DNA from: Actinomycetes bacterium
GTDB lineage: Bacteria > Actinomycetota > CALGFH01
Reading direction: 5' to 3'
NCBI GenBank assembly: GCA_030152105.1
Contig: JASLIH010000042.1
Location: 1-9,618, forward strand
DNA length: 9,618 bases
Below the pieces are notes generated by a model. The model did not search any database and was not told the DNA's origin. It saw only the letters and a program-made list of their open reading frames with translations. Made by a program: the position numbers and the translations under genes. Of the stretch, positions 1 through 7,894 are shown in pieces. Numbering within the stretch: the first letter of the stretch is position 1; the number at the start of each line of letters is the position of its first letter.

Positions 1-1
1 C

Positions 2-793
2 ATTGGCCCGCCCCTCGGCGGTCTGCTGGCGGCCGCTGGCCTGGCCGTCGCCCTCGGCGCGCCCGCCGCCGCCTACCTGGTCGGGGCCGGCTGCCTGGTC
101 CTGATCAGCGGCAGCTTCCGGGCCGCCGGGGCCGCGCCCGCGGGGTCGACCCGACTGCGGGACGAGATCGCCGAGGGCGCGCGCTTCGTCTGGCGCCACC
201 CCGTGCTGCGCCCGCTGGCCATCATGCTCGGGGTCGAGAACATGGCCTTCGCCGCCGCGTTCGCGGTGCTCGTCCTGTTCGCCGTCACCCCCGGGCCGAT
301 GGGCCTGTCCGAGGCCGGCTACGGGATCCTGCTGGCCACCCTCGGGGTCGGGTCGCTGCTCGGCACCTGGCTGGCTGTCCCGGCCGAGCGCCGCCTTGGC
401 CGGGTCCGCACCCTGGTGGTCAGCGTCGTCCTCAACGGGGCCAGCCTGCTCGTGCCCGCCGTCACCACCAGCCCGGTGCTGGTCGGGGCCTCGTTCGTGG
501 TGGGTGGCGTGGGCATCGTGCTCTGGAACGTGGTCACCGTCTCCCTGCGCCAGCGGATCACCCCCGACCGGCTGCTCGGGCGGATGAACGCCGCCTACCG
601 GCTGGTCGGCTGGGGGACCATGCCGATCGGGGCTGTCCTCGGCGGGTTCCTGGCCGAGGCGCTGGGACTGCGGGCCACCTTCGCGGTCGCGGCCGTGTGC
701 ACGCTCGCCGTGCTGGCCGGGTTCCGCTTTGTCACCGAGCCGGCCGTCGCCGCAGCCGAGGCGGCCGAGGCGCCCCAGGCGCCCACCGGGTAG
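2..793 (+). CDS. MFS exporter, C-terminal part (5' end outside window)
   Basis: The reading frame is open from the left edge and ends in TAG, giving 263 visible residues of an integral membrane transporter. It matches the drug-exporter branch of the major facilitator superfamily (MFS_3/EntS-like). An IGPPLGGLL helix end comes first. The central cytoplasmic loop follows, with the family pattern RLRDEIAEG then RFVWRHPVLRPL. After it come alternating Gly/Ala/Val/Leu membrane helices, with short basic loops such as ERRLGR between them. Near the C-terminus is VSLRQRITPDRLLGRMNAAYR followed by GWGTMPIGAVLGG, a conserved stretch of this branch. A proton-driven export role in the cytoplasmic membrane is inferred from the family; the substrate cannot be told. 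The C-terminal tail is Ala/Glu-rich and cytoplasmic. The next gene starts 13 nt after the stop, but a possible -10 box at the stop suggests it is also transcribed separately. Confidence 0.9.
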   Translation: MGPPLGGLLAAAGLAVALGAPAAAYLVGAGCLVLISGSFRAAGAAPAGSTRLRDEIAEGARFVWRHPVLRPLAIMLGVENMAFAAAFAVLVLFAVTPGPMGLSEAGYGILLATLGVGSLLGTWLAVPAERRLGRVRTLVVSVVLNGASLLVPAVTTSPVLVGASFVVGGVGIVLWNVVTVSLRQRITPDRLLGRMNAAYRLVGWGTMPIGAVLGGFLAEALGLRATFAVAAVCTLAVLAGFRFVTEPAVAAAEAAEAPQAPTG

Positions 794-796
794 GGT
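791..796 (+). promoter_or_regulatory. Candidate -10 box TAGGGT for the YjbQ gene
   Basis: TAGGGT begins with the TAG stop codon of the MFS gene and lies 10 nt before the ATG at 807. That would place the transcript start almost at the start codon. No TTGACA-like -35 is visible. It belongs to the TAGNNT set seen before other genes here. The call rests on position and motif only. Confidence 0.4.
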
Positions 797-806
797 GGCC
801 AGCGCC

Positions 807-1211
807 ATGGACACGACCGAGCTGCGGATCGACACCGGCGGCAGGCACGTGCTCGACCTGACCGACCGGGCGGCCGCGTTCGCCGCCGAGGCCGGCGGGG
901 ACGGCCTGCTGCAGGTGTTCGTGCCCCACGCCACCGCCGGGCTGGCCGTGATGGAGACCGGGTCGGGGTCCGAGGAGGACCTCGAGGAGGTGCTGGCCCG
1001 CCTGCTGCCCCGCGACGACCGCTGGTCCCACCGCCACGGCAGCCGCGGCCACGGCGCCGACCACCTGCTCCCGGTGTTCGCCGGCCCCTCGCTGACCGTC
1101 CCGGTCCAGGCTGGCCGCCTCCTGCTCGGCACCTGGCAGCGCATCTGCCTCGTCGACCTCAACGACGACAACCCTCGTCGGCGGGTCCGCCTCAGCTTCC
1201 TGCGCGGCTGA
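807..1211 (+). CDS. YjbQ/UPF0047 family protein
   Basis: This 134-residue product has the usual length of the UPF0047/YjbQ family, small soluble trimeric proteins. Databases often name them secondary thiamine-phosphate synthase enzyme because of a weak side activity; the true role is unsettled. Family motifs appear in order: FVPHATAGLAVMETG with His41 and Glu50, a trailing acidic EEDLEEVL helix, a His-rich stretch HRHGSRGHGADHLLP (residues 75-89), GPSLTVPVQAG, and the hallmark LGTWQRICLVD (107-117). The histidines are the expected metal or active-site ligands. The ATG at 807 is preferred over an in-frame upstream extension because the extension is a low-complexity Pro/Arg run that overlaps the MFS gene, and homologues start near here. 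No Shine-Dalgarno sequence is obvious. The stop is TGA, one of only two non-TAG stops in the window. Confidence 0.93.
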   Translation: MDTTELRIDTGGRHVLDLTDRAAAFAAEAGGDGLLQVFVPHATAGLAVMETGSGSEEDLEEVLARLLPRDDRWSHRHGSRGHGADHLLPVFAGPSLTVPVQAGRLLLGTWQRICLVDLNDDNPRRRVRLSFLRG

Positions 1212-1276
1212 ACCCCTCGACCATCTCGATTTGGTCACAGGTCCCGGAAATGCGGAACTCCTCACGGAGCGCGTTC

Positions 1277-1282
1277 TAGGAT
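1277..1282 (+). promoter_or_regulatory. Candidate -10 box TAGGAT for the membrane-hairpin gene
   Basis: TAGGAT lies in the 122-nt gap (1212-1333) after the YjbQ gene, 51 nt before the ATG at 1334, leaving a leader of about 45 nt that ends in an AAGGA ribosome site. No -35 TTGACA is seen. A GGAAC at 1254-1258 lies 16 nt before TCTA, which could instead be an ECF-sigma promoter. The rest of the gap shows no gene and no strong hairpin. Confidence 0.45.
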
Positions 1283-1333
1283 GCGCCCCGCGTCACCACG
1301 GTCCCACTTCCCCGTTTGCAAAGGACCACCATC

Positions 1334-1834
1334 ATGAGCGCTCTCGCGCCCGCTGCCGCGTCCTCGTTCGCACCCGAGGAGCGCCCCCAGCAGGTCCAGG
1401 CCAAGGAGTCCCGCCGCACCGGCCGGCACGAGCCGATCCGCTCCTCGACGACCCGGATCGCCACCCGCGGCGCCGGCCTGGGGATCACCCTGGCTGCCGG
1501 GGTGGCGGCCGGCATCAACTACCTGGAGCACGATGTCCAGCTGGCCCTGCTGGCCGGCGGCCAGGTCGGGACGGTGGCCGCCGGCATGGCCTTCGTCGGG
1601 GCCTGGACCGAGCGCCGCCGCATGACCCGGGTGGCCAAGGCCGCGTCCAGCCTGGCCGTCCAGCTCGCCGCCGACGGCACCCCCGACGACGAGGCCGCCG
1701 CCCGGCTGCTGGCCCTGAAGGGCACCGACCGGGTCGCCCTCGAGCAGGCCGCCCGCCGCACCGCCGGCAACCCCGACACCGGCCGCGCCCTCGGCCTCCT
1801 CGGCCGGGTCGCCGTGCTCCGCGCCCTGCTGTAG
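1334..1834 (+). CDS. Unrecognised small protein with a two-helix membrane hairpin
   Basis: I do not recognise this 166-residue protein. Residues 1-45 are Ala/Pro-rich then polar and basic, probably cytoplasmic. Two hydrophobic segments follow at about 47-64 and 68-91, separated only by a short turn containing EHD, so they look like a membrane hairpin. Basic residues on both flanks (RIATR before, ERRRMTR after) suggest that both ends face the cytoplasm. Residues 92-166 are predicted helical and charged, with Ala/Leu/Arg repeats, and have no Cys or catalytic motif. The ATG at 1334 is chosen because AAGGA lies at 1321-1325, 8 nt upstream; an in-frame TTG at 1316 has no such site. Codon use matches the neighbours, so it is probably a real gene. 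It seems to be transcribed alone from the -10 at 1277. Confidence 0.72.
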   Translation: MSALAPAAASSFAPEERPQQVQAKESRRTGRHEPIRSSTTRIATRGAGLGITLAAGVAAGINYLEHDVQLALLAGGQVGTVAAGMAFVGAWTERRRMTRVAKAASSLAVQLAADGTPDDEAAARLLALKGTDRVALEQAARRTAGNPDTGRALGLLGRVAVLRALL

Positions 1835-1842
1835 CCGCTCGC

Positions 1843-1848
1843 TAGAAT
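1843..1848 (+). promoter_or_regulatory. Candidate leaderless -10 box TAGAAT for the D-2-hydroxyacid dehydrogenase
   Basis: TAGAAT ends 6 nt before the ATG at 1855. In actinobacteria TANNNT followed by 6-8 nt and then ATG is the hallmark of a leaderless transcript whose first base is the A of the start codon. No Shine-Dalgarno sequence could fit usefully, since the gap to the previous stop is only 20 nt. No -35 match is visible. Confidence 0.6.
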
Positions 1849-1854
1849 CCCGGG

Positions 1855-2829
1855 ATGCCCGCCGTGCTGGTCACCCGGGGGGTGCCGGGGCCGGTCCGCG
1901 AGCACCTGGCCGAGCGCTGCCGGCTGGAGGTCTGGGAGGGCGAGGGGGTCATGCCCCGGGCCGAGCTGCTGGAGCGGGTCGAGGGCAAGGCCGGGCTCCT
2001 GGCCATGCTGACCGACCGGGTCGACGGCGAGCTGCTGGACCGGGCCGGCCCGGAGCTGGCGGTGGTGGCCAACTACGCCGTCGGGTTCGACAACCTCGAC
2101 CTGGACGCCTGCACGGCCAGGGGCGTGCTCGCCACCAACACCCCCGACGTGGTCACCGAGGCCACCGCCGACCTGACCTGGGCGCTGCTGCTGGCCGCGG
2201 CCCGGCGGGTCGCGGACGGGGACCGGTTCCTGCGCGCCCGGCGGCCCTGGATCTGGGGACCGGAGTTCTTCCTCGGGTTCGAGGTCCACGGCAAGACCCT
2301 CGGGGTGATCGGGCTCGGCCGGATCGGGCAGGCGGTGACCAGGCGGGCCGCCGGGTTCGGGATGCCGGTGCTCTACACCGCCCGTCACCGGCTGCCGGCC
2401 GACGAGGAGGCCGCCCTCGGCGTGGCCTGGCGGGAGCTCGACGAGCTGCTGGCCGAGGCCGACTTCGTGACCATCCACACCGGCCTGTCGGCGGCGACCC
2501 GCCACCTGATCGGGGCCGCGGAGCTGGCCCGCATGAAGCCGACGGCCGTCCTGGTCAACACGGCCAGGGGCCCGATCGTCGACGAGGCCGCCCTGGCCGC
2601 CGCCCTGGCCGCCGGCGAGCTGGGCGCGGCCGGGCTGGACGTCTTCGAGCACGAGCCCGAGGTCCACCCCGGCCTCCTGGAACTGGACAACGCCACCATC
2701 GTCCCCCACCTGGGCACCTCGACCCTGGAGACCCGGGTCGCGATGGGCATGACCGCCGCCGCCAACCTGCTGGCCGCCCTCGAGGGCCGCCGCCCCCCGA
2801 ACCTCCTCAACCCGGAAGCGCTCGGCTAG
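1855..2829 (+). CDS. D-2-hydroxyacid dehydrogenase, glyoxylate/hydroxypyruvate reductase type
   Basis: This 324-residue cytoplasmic oxidoreductase has a typical length for the D-isomer-specific 2-hydroxyacid dehydrogenase family. The substrate-binding half carries NYAVGFDNLDLDA (73-85) and NTPDVVTEATADL. The nucleotide-binding half has GLGRIG (153-158) in the GxGxxG position. The catalytic triad is Arg238 (in NTARGPIVDE), Glu267 (in FEHEPE) and His285 (in PHLGTST); the intervals of 29 and 18 residues equal those recalled for D-glycerate dehydrogenase (Arg240, Glu269, His287). The strand after the Rossmann motif ends in YTARHR with no acidic residue, which suggests NADPH rather than NADH. The likely reaction is reduction of glyoxylate or hydroxypyruvate, but the exact substrate cannot be read from sequence. 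The ATG start is fixed by the -10 box 6 nt upstream. Its TAG stop overlaps the opposing DUF5655 stop in CTAG. Confidence 0.93.
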   Translation: MPAVLVTRGVPGPVREHLAERCRLEVWEGEGVMPRAELLERVEGKAGLLAMLTDRVDGELLDRAGPELAVVANYAVGFDNLDLDACTARGVLATNTPDVVTEATADLTWALLLAAARRVADGDRFLRARRPWIWGPEFFLGFEVHGKTLGVIGLGRIGQAVTRRAAGFGMPVLYTARHRLPADEEAALGVAWRELDELLAEADFVTIHTGLSAATRHLIGAAELARMKPTAVLVNTARGPIVDEAALAAALAAGELGAAGLDVFEHEPEVHPGLLELDNATIVPHLGTSTLETRVAMGMTAAANLLAALEGRRPPNLLNPEALG

Positions 2830-3248
2830 GGACGAAGGTGCCGCTGCTCGCCGACCCGGTAGGCCTCGGCCAGCCAGGCGGCCACCTCCTCGTCGGCCTC
2901 CTCCACGTGCTCCAGCCGGAACTGGTGCAGGTGGTTGCGGGGCGAGAAGGTCTCGACCCGCCGGAACCGGGGGTGCTCCAGCCGCCGGGCCAGGACCACG
3001 TGCCCGTCCACCCAGCGCCGCCGCAGGGTGAAGGCGGCGAAGCTCATCCGCACCTGGAAGGCGATCCGGGTCTTCTCGGCCAGGACGGTGACCGGGCCGT
3101 TGCGCTCGGCCAGCTCGACCAGGCGCCCGAAGATGGCGACCACCTCGGGGTCCTTGCCGGCCAGGTGCCGGTCCAGGTCGAGGGGCCCGCAGGCGTGCGG
3201 CTGGTTGCGGCTGGCGAACGACCGCTCACAGCGCGGGCAGGTCCACAT
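2826..3248 (-). CDS. DUF5655 domain protein with N-terminal zinc finger
   Basis: This 140-residue soluble protein opens with MWTCPRCERSFASRNQPHAC. That gives Cys4, Cys7, His18 and Cys20, a compact CxxC...HxC zinc-binding module. The rest (about 31-139) matches DUF5655: an EVVAIFGRL helix, GPVTVLAEKTRIAFQ, RMSFAAFTLRRRWV, LARRLEHPRF and a C-terminal DEEVAAWLAEAY helix. Function is unknown; in other proteins the domain occurs alone or near nucleic-acid-related enzymes. The ATG at 3248 is chosen because family members typically begin MWTC. A second in-frame ATG at 3275 would add MLPTVDPAP and overlaps the fumarase -10 region. No clear Shine-Dalgarno sequence or -10 box is visible for this gene. 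It is divergent from the fumarase (60 nt between starts) and convergent with the dehydrogenase, sharing CTAG at 2826-2829. Confidence 0.85.
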   Translation of the reverse strand: MWTCPRCERSFASRNQPHACGPLDLDRHLAGKDPEVVAIFGRLVELAERNGPVTVLAEKTRIAFQVRMSFAAFTLRRRWVDGHVVLARRLEHPRFRRVETFSPRNHLHQFRLEHVEEADEEVAAWLAEAYRVGEQRHLRP

Positions 3249-3269
3249 CGGTGCCGGGTCCACAGTCGG

Positions 3270-3275
3270 TAGCAT
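3270..3275 (+). promoter_or_regulatory. Candidate -10 box TAGCAT for the fumarase gene
   Basis: TAGCAT lies in the divergent gap between the DUF5655 and fumarase genes. An ATG sits only 5 nt downstream at 3281 but is in a different frame from the fumarase. The usable in-frame ATG is at 3309. This is the same -10-to-ATG geometry as the leaderless dehydrogenase, which is why the fumarase start deserves attention. Confidence 0.5.
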
Positions 3276-3290
3276 CCACCATGACGACCA

Positions 3291-3298
3291 GGGAGGAG
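3291..3298 (+). promoter_or_regulatory. Shine-Dalgarno GGGAGGAG that would serve the fumarase ATG at 3309
   Basis: GGGAGGAG ends 10 nt before ATG 3309. It supports 3309 as a working start. The same bases could instead encode Arg-Glu-Glu if translation began at ATG 3281. Confidence 0.5.
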
Positions 3299-3308
3299 CG
3301 AGAGCGCG

Positions 3309-4624
<1,316 letters not shown>

Positions 4625-4628
<4 letters not shown>

Positions 4629-5377
4629 GGGCCGGGGAGGCGGACCCCGAACCCCTTGACGGCGAGCTTGAGGACGACCTGACCGGGGGCCATGAGGTCG
4701 GCGACCCGGGTGGCGGCGAGCTGCTCGAGCTCGGCCAGGCGGGCGGCGTAGGCGTCGGGGCCGGCGCGGCGGGCGGTGTCGAGCAGGCGGGTGTTGGCCC
4801 AGACCTTGGCCCGGGACTCGCGCAGGAAGCGCTTGGTGGCCAGGCGGTTGAGGGGCTGGAGGAGGCGGTCGGTGCGGCTGCGGGGGCCGCCCACGGCCTC
4901 CAGCTCGGAGTCCTCGGCGCCGACCCTGGCCACCAGGACCTGGTCGATGTGCTCGTGGTCGGCGCGGCGGGCGGCCAGGAGCGCGGGATCGTCGAACTCG
5001 GGCTCGGAGATGACGGCCAGCAGCGACTGGGCCAGGTCGAAGTTGATGTGGGCGTTCATCCCGAGCAGGACGTGGCGCAGCGGGGGCAGGTCGGCCCGGT
5101 CGGCGGCGCTGAAGGCGACCGCCCACGGCTCGGGCGGGCGGCGGCCCGCCTGGGCGGACTCGACCGCGTCCAGGTAGAGGCCGGCGAAGGCGACGTCCCA
5201 GCGCTCGACCCACTCCGGGTCGCGGAACCCACCCCTGGCCAGCTCGTCGGCCACCGCCCGGGTGGTGCGCAGGTAGGTGGCGAGGAAGAAGCGAGCCGGG
5301 TCGCCGCCGGCCTCCAGCGGTGCCAGCAGCCCCTCCATCCGGTGCAGCAGGGCGCCGAGGCCGGCCGAGAGCTCCAT
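4625..5377 (-). CDS. DUF5995 family protein
   Basis: This 250-residue soluble protein matches DUF5995, a family of unknown function frequent in actinobacteria. Family-like blocks appear in order: FFLATYLRTTRAVADEL (30-46), FRDPEWVERWDVAFAGLYLDA (51-71), PWAVAF, LRHVLLGMNAHINFDLAQSL (100-119), and a later basic segment TKRFLRESRAKVW (181-193). The HINFD motif within a helix looks like a possible metal or active site, but this is only inference. The fold appears all-helical, with no signal peptide or membrane segment. The ATG at 5377 gives the expected start; no strong ribosome site precedes it. A 6-bp inverted repeat lies about 8 nt upstream. It converges on the fumarase gene, the two TAG stops sharing CTAG at 4625-4628, and diverges from the NAD(P)-binding gene. 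Confidence 0.85.
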
Positions 5378-5385
5378 GGCGGCAA

Positions 5386-5404
5386 GCCTGCCAGCAGAGC
5401 AGGC
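5386..5404. repeat. Inverted repeat GCCTGC-7 nt-GCAGGC in the divergent gap
   Basis: A perfect 6-bp stem with loop CAGCAGA lies just upstream of the DUF5995 start. On that gene's transcript it would form a leader hairpin, or on DNA it could be an operator. Short GC-rich repeats arise by chance in DNA of this composition, so support is weak. Confidence 0.25.
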
Positions 5405-5431
5405 GATCGTCCAGTAGCCCAGGGAGGTCCA

Positions 5432-5452
5432 GGGGGCGCCGGGCCGGCCCCC
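5432..5452. repeat. Inverted repeat GGGGGC-9 nt-GCCCCC in the divergent gap
   Basis: A second perfect 6-bp stem in the same divergent gap, with loop GCCGGGCCG. The gap from 5378 to 5505 holds these two hairpins and no TAGNNT -10 box on either strand. It must nevertheless contain the promoters of both flanking genes. A composition artefact is possible. Confidence 0.22.
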
Positions 5453-5505
5453 GACGGGAAGGGCCCGGGATGCGCGGTATGGAGACCCGGGAGAAGATGG
5501 CCGGC

Positions 5506-6393
5506 ATGGAGATCCTGGTCACCGGCGCCGGCGGGTTCGTCGGGTCGGCCCTCGCCCCCGAGCTGGTGCGCCGGGGCCACGCGGTCCGGGCGGCCTCTCG
5601 CGACCCCGGCCGCCACCGGGCCCCGGCGGGAGCCGTGGCCCACCGGTTCGACCTGGACGACGAGGCCACCCTCGGCCCGGCCCTCGACGGGGTCGAGGTC
5701 GCCTACTACCTGGTCCACTCGATGGCCGAGAAGGGCGAGTTCGCCCGGCGCGACCTCCAGCACGCGCGAGCCTTCGGCCGCGCGGCCAGGGCGGCCGGGG
5801 TCGACCGGGTCGTCTACCTGTCGGGGCTGGGCGACCAGCGCGAAGGGCTCAGCGAGCACCTGGCCAGCCGCCGGGCGGTCGAGGACGCGCTGGCCTCCAC
5901 CGGGCCCGAGCTGACCGTGCTCCGGGCGGCGATCGTGCTCGGCCGGGGCGGGGCCAGCTTCGAGATGCTGGTCCAGCTGGTCCGGCGGCTGCCGGTGATG
6001 CTGTGCCCCCGCTGGGTGGAGACGGCCAGCCAGCCCATCGCCCTCGCCGACGCCGTCGGCTACCTGGCCGACGCCGCCGTGACCGACGCGACTCGCGGCC
6101 AGCGGCTGGAGATCGGCGGGCCGGAGGTGCTGACCTACCGCGAGATGATGCTCCGGTTCGCCCGGCTGGAGGGCCGGCGGCGCCTGATCGTCACCGTCCC
6201 GCTGTTCACCCCTGGGCTCTCGTCGCGCTGGATCGGGCTGGTCACCGACGTCCCGGCGGCGGTGGCCCGGCCCCTGGCCGAAGGCCTGCGCAACCGGGTG
6301 GTGGTCAGCAACGGCGCCGCCCGCCGCCTGATGCCCCGCGACCTGGCCACCTTCGAGGAGGCCTGCCGGGCCGCCCTGGCGGACCCCGGCTAG
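5506..6393 (+). CDS. NAD(P)H-binding protein, YbjT/NmrA-like atypical SDR
   Basis: This 295-residue soluble Rossmann protein begins MEILVTGAGGFVGSAL, with the TGxxGxxG dinucleotide motif at 6-13. Arg28 and Arg32 after the second strand favour NADP(H). The run VEVAYYLVHSM (63-73), RVVYLSGLGD (101-110), LSEHLASR (115-122), LRAAIVLGRGGASFEML (139-155), PRWVETASQPIAL and PLAEGLRN is the pattern of the YbjT-like branch of COG0702. The classical SDR YxxxK pair is not seen, so activity as a reductase is uncertain; a redox-sensing or quinone-related role is possible. Many relatives carry a C-terminal DUF2867 domain, which is absent here. In-frame ATGs also occur at 5470, 5479 and 5497. I chose 5506 because the family starts right at this strand and GGGAGAAG lies about 9 nt upstream. 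GGGAAGGG before 5470 is the main alternative. Confidence 0.88.
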   Translation: MEILVTGAGGFVGSALAPELVRRGHAVRAASRDPGRHRAPAGAVAHRFDLDDEATLGPALDGVEVAYYLVHSMAEKGEFARRDLQHARAFGRAARAAGVDRVVYLSGLGDQREGLSEHLASRRAVEDALASTGPELTVLRAAIVLGRGGASFEMLVQLVRRLPVMLCPRWVETASQPIALADAVGYLADAAVTDATRGQRLEIGGPEVLTYREMMLRFARLEGRRRLIVTVPLFTPGLSSRWIGLVTDVPAAVARPLAEGLRNRVVVSNGAARRLMPRDLATFEEACRAALADPG

Positions 6394-7574
6394 ACCGCGC
6401 AGCCCCCGACCGCGACCGGGCGGCCGTTCCCGCCGTTGCGGTCGAGCGCCCGACGGACCTCGGCGTTGGTCAGGGCGTAGCCCTCGGTCCGGTCGGCCGT
6501 CGAGGCGGCGAACACCACCCCCAGCGGCCGGCCCTGCAGGTCCACCACCGGGCCGCCGCTGACGCCCTTGCGGACCCGGGCGTGGAGGACGTAGATGTCG
6601 CGCTGGGTCTGCGTCCGGGAGTAGATGTCGGGCGCGTCCGGCTGGGTCCGGAGCACGATACTCGCCCCGATGAACTTCTCGGGGCCGCCGCTGGGATAGC
6701 CGATCACCACCGCCTGCTGGCCCCGCCTGGCCGGCGCCGTGGCCAGCCGCAGCGGTTTGACCGTGAGGTCGGGGACCGACAGCAGGGCCAGGTCGTGGGC
6801 CGGGTCGAAGTAGACGACGCTGGCCCCGGCCCGCACGCCCTTGTTGGTCAGAACCTGGTGGCGGCGCGACCCGGCGACCACGTGGGCGTTGGTGATGACC
6901 AGGTGGTCGCCGACCGGGAAGCCGCTGCCGAACAGGACCCCGCCGCAACCCCGGCTCTCGATCTTGAGGGTGGCGTTGGCCGCCCGCAGCACCTGCGGGT
7001 TCTTGGCCGCCTCGGGTGGGGGACCCGACACCACCGGCCGGCGCAGGGTGGAGAACGCCTCCGGGAACCCCGAGCGGTCAAGCAGCCCCCGCAGCTGGGC
7101 CAGGGCGGCCGGCGGGCGGGGGGCGTAGTTGTCGATCGTCCGGAGCACGCTCGAGGAGTTGACCGCCCGGGAGAAGGGCGACAGGGGCACGTTGCTCAGG
7201 GTCAGGGCGACGAACCACATGGCCACGGCGGCGACCACGGTCGCCACCACCGCCCCCCCGATGGCGTCGGCCCGGCTCGTCCAGCGCCCGCCGAGCAGCG
7301 AACGGGCCCGGATGCCGAGCAGGTTGCCGACGGCATGGCAGGCGGCCGCGACCAGGAAGAACACCACCACCGCGGTCAGCAGCCGCCGGGTCGAGCTGTC
7401 GGCCGACACCAGCAGGCCGGCCTGGGTGGCCGCCCACGCCCCAAGGGCCAGCCCGAGCAGGAGCCCGAGGTAGCCAAGGAGCACCATCGCGAACCCCCGG
7501 CGCCAGCCACTGAGCGCGGCCAGGGCCAGGATCACGAGCAGGAGGATGTCGATCGGTTGCAGGTCGAATGGCAT
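6390..7574 (-). CDS. marP: MarP-like membrane serine protease (CvpA domain plus trypsin-like domain)
   Basis: This 394-residue protein joins an N-terminal CvpA-like membrane domain (hydrophobic segments near 8-24, 28-50, 64-86 and 105-127) to an extracytoplasmic trypsin-like domain. The triad is His231 (ITNAHVVAG), Asp261 (DPAHDLALL) and Ser339 (GVSGGPVV). Cys210 before the protease core and Cys392 near the end would form a clamp disulfide. As I recall, the mycobacterial acid-resistance protease MarP has 397 residues, His235, Asp264, Ser343 and a Cys214-Cys395 disulfide; every position here is shifted by only 3 or 4. I therefore infer a MarP orthologue acting on cell-envelope targets under acid or oxidative stress. 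The usual Asn before the nucleophile in GNSGGP is Val338. The ATG at 7574 has GGAG 5 nt upstream. The TAG stop shares CTAG (6390-6393) with the opposing gene. Confidence 0.92.
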   Translation of the reverse strand: MPFDLQPIDILLLVILALAALSGWRRGFAMVLLGYLGLLLGLALGAWAATQAGLLVSADSSTRRLLTAVVVFFLVAAACHAVGNLLGIRARSLLGGRWTSRADAIGGAVVATVVAAVAMWFVALTLSNVPLSPFSRAVNSSSVLRTIDNYAPRPPAALAQLRGLLDRSGFPEAFSTLRRPVVSGPPPEAAKNPQVLRAANATLKIESRGCGGVLFGSGFPVGDHLVITNAHVVAGSRRHQVLTNKGVRAGASVVYFDPAHDLALLSVPDLTVKPLRLATAPARRGQQAVVIGYPSGGPEKFIGASIVLRTQPDAPDIYSRTQTQRDIYVLHARVRKGVSGGPVVDLQGRPLGVVFAASTADRTEGYALTNAEVRRALDRNGGNGRPVAVGGCAV

Positions 7575-7615
7575 CGCTGCTCCGGCAGAGCTGGAGCGGG
7601 AAAGGTGACCGTCTC

Positions 7616-7621
7616 ATCCTA
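7616..7621 (-). promoter_or_regulatory. Candidate -10 box TAGGAT for the MarP-like gene
   Basis: On the minus strand TAGGAT lies 41 nt before the ATG at 7574, leaving a leader of about 35 nt that ends in a GGAG ribosome site. No TTGACA -35 is seen at 16-18 nt. The divergent gap 7575-7686 also serves the small plus-strand gene, for which I see no -10 box. Confidence 0.45.
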
Positions 7622-7686
7622 ATCGGTTGGCGGACCAAGCACCGGGACTTCACCGAGGGCGGGGGCGTGCCGATGCACACAAACGT

Positions 7687-7894
7687 ATGGACATCGACGT
7701 CGACACCGAGCTGGCACCGCTCTCGCTGGCCGCGGCCCGGGCGCTGTTCCGGGCCCCGCAGGCGGAGGATGCGTGCTGGGCGGACGTGCACATGCCCGAC
7801 GGGACGGTCAGGGCCTGCGGACGGCCCGAGGCGACCAACCTGGGCCTCTGCGCCCGAGCACCGGATGGAGCTGTTCGGCCTCGAGGCCTCCTGA
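7687..7894 (+). CDS. Small Cys/His (zinc-binding-like) protein interrupted by an apparent one-base frameshift
   Basis: Read from ATG 7687, the first frame gives MDIDVDTELAPLSLAAARAL, then a Cys-containing segment ACWADVHMPDGTVRACGRP and finally EATNLGLC, after which it loses all sense. The adjacent frame supplies EHRMELFGLEAS and a TGA at 7892-7894. Removing one C from the CCC run at 7853-7855 joins them into a 68-residue protein. Its Cys30, Cys44, Cys55 and His58 form a CGRP...GLCxxH pattern, the usual appearance of a small treble-clef or zinc-ribbon site. A structural zinc-binding role is inferred; the biological role is unknown. The 208-nt span is exactly one base longer than 69 codons. 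It could be a sequencing indel, a young pseudogene or, less likely, +1 frameshifting at the rare CGA codon. No ribosome site is visible. The gene is divergent from the MarP-like gene. Confidence 0.62.

Noticed and set aside
1246..1275. GGAAAT...GTT as a SigH/SigR-type stress promoter
   Set aside because: The spacing between GGAAA and GTT is 22 nt and between GGAAC and GTT 14 nt, not the required 18; the TAGGAT box is a simpler explanation.
6003..7622. A plus-strand open frame opposite the MarP-like protease
   Set aside because: Low-complexity antisense shadow; the minus strand encodes a protein with a full catalytic triad, membrane domain and ribosome site.
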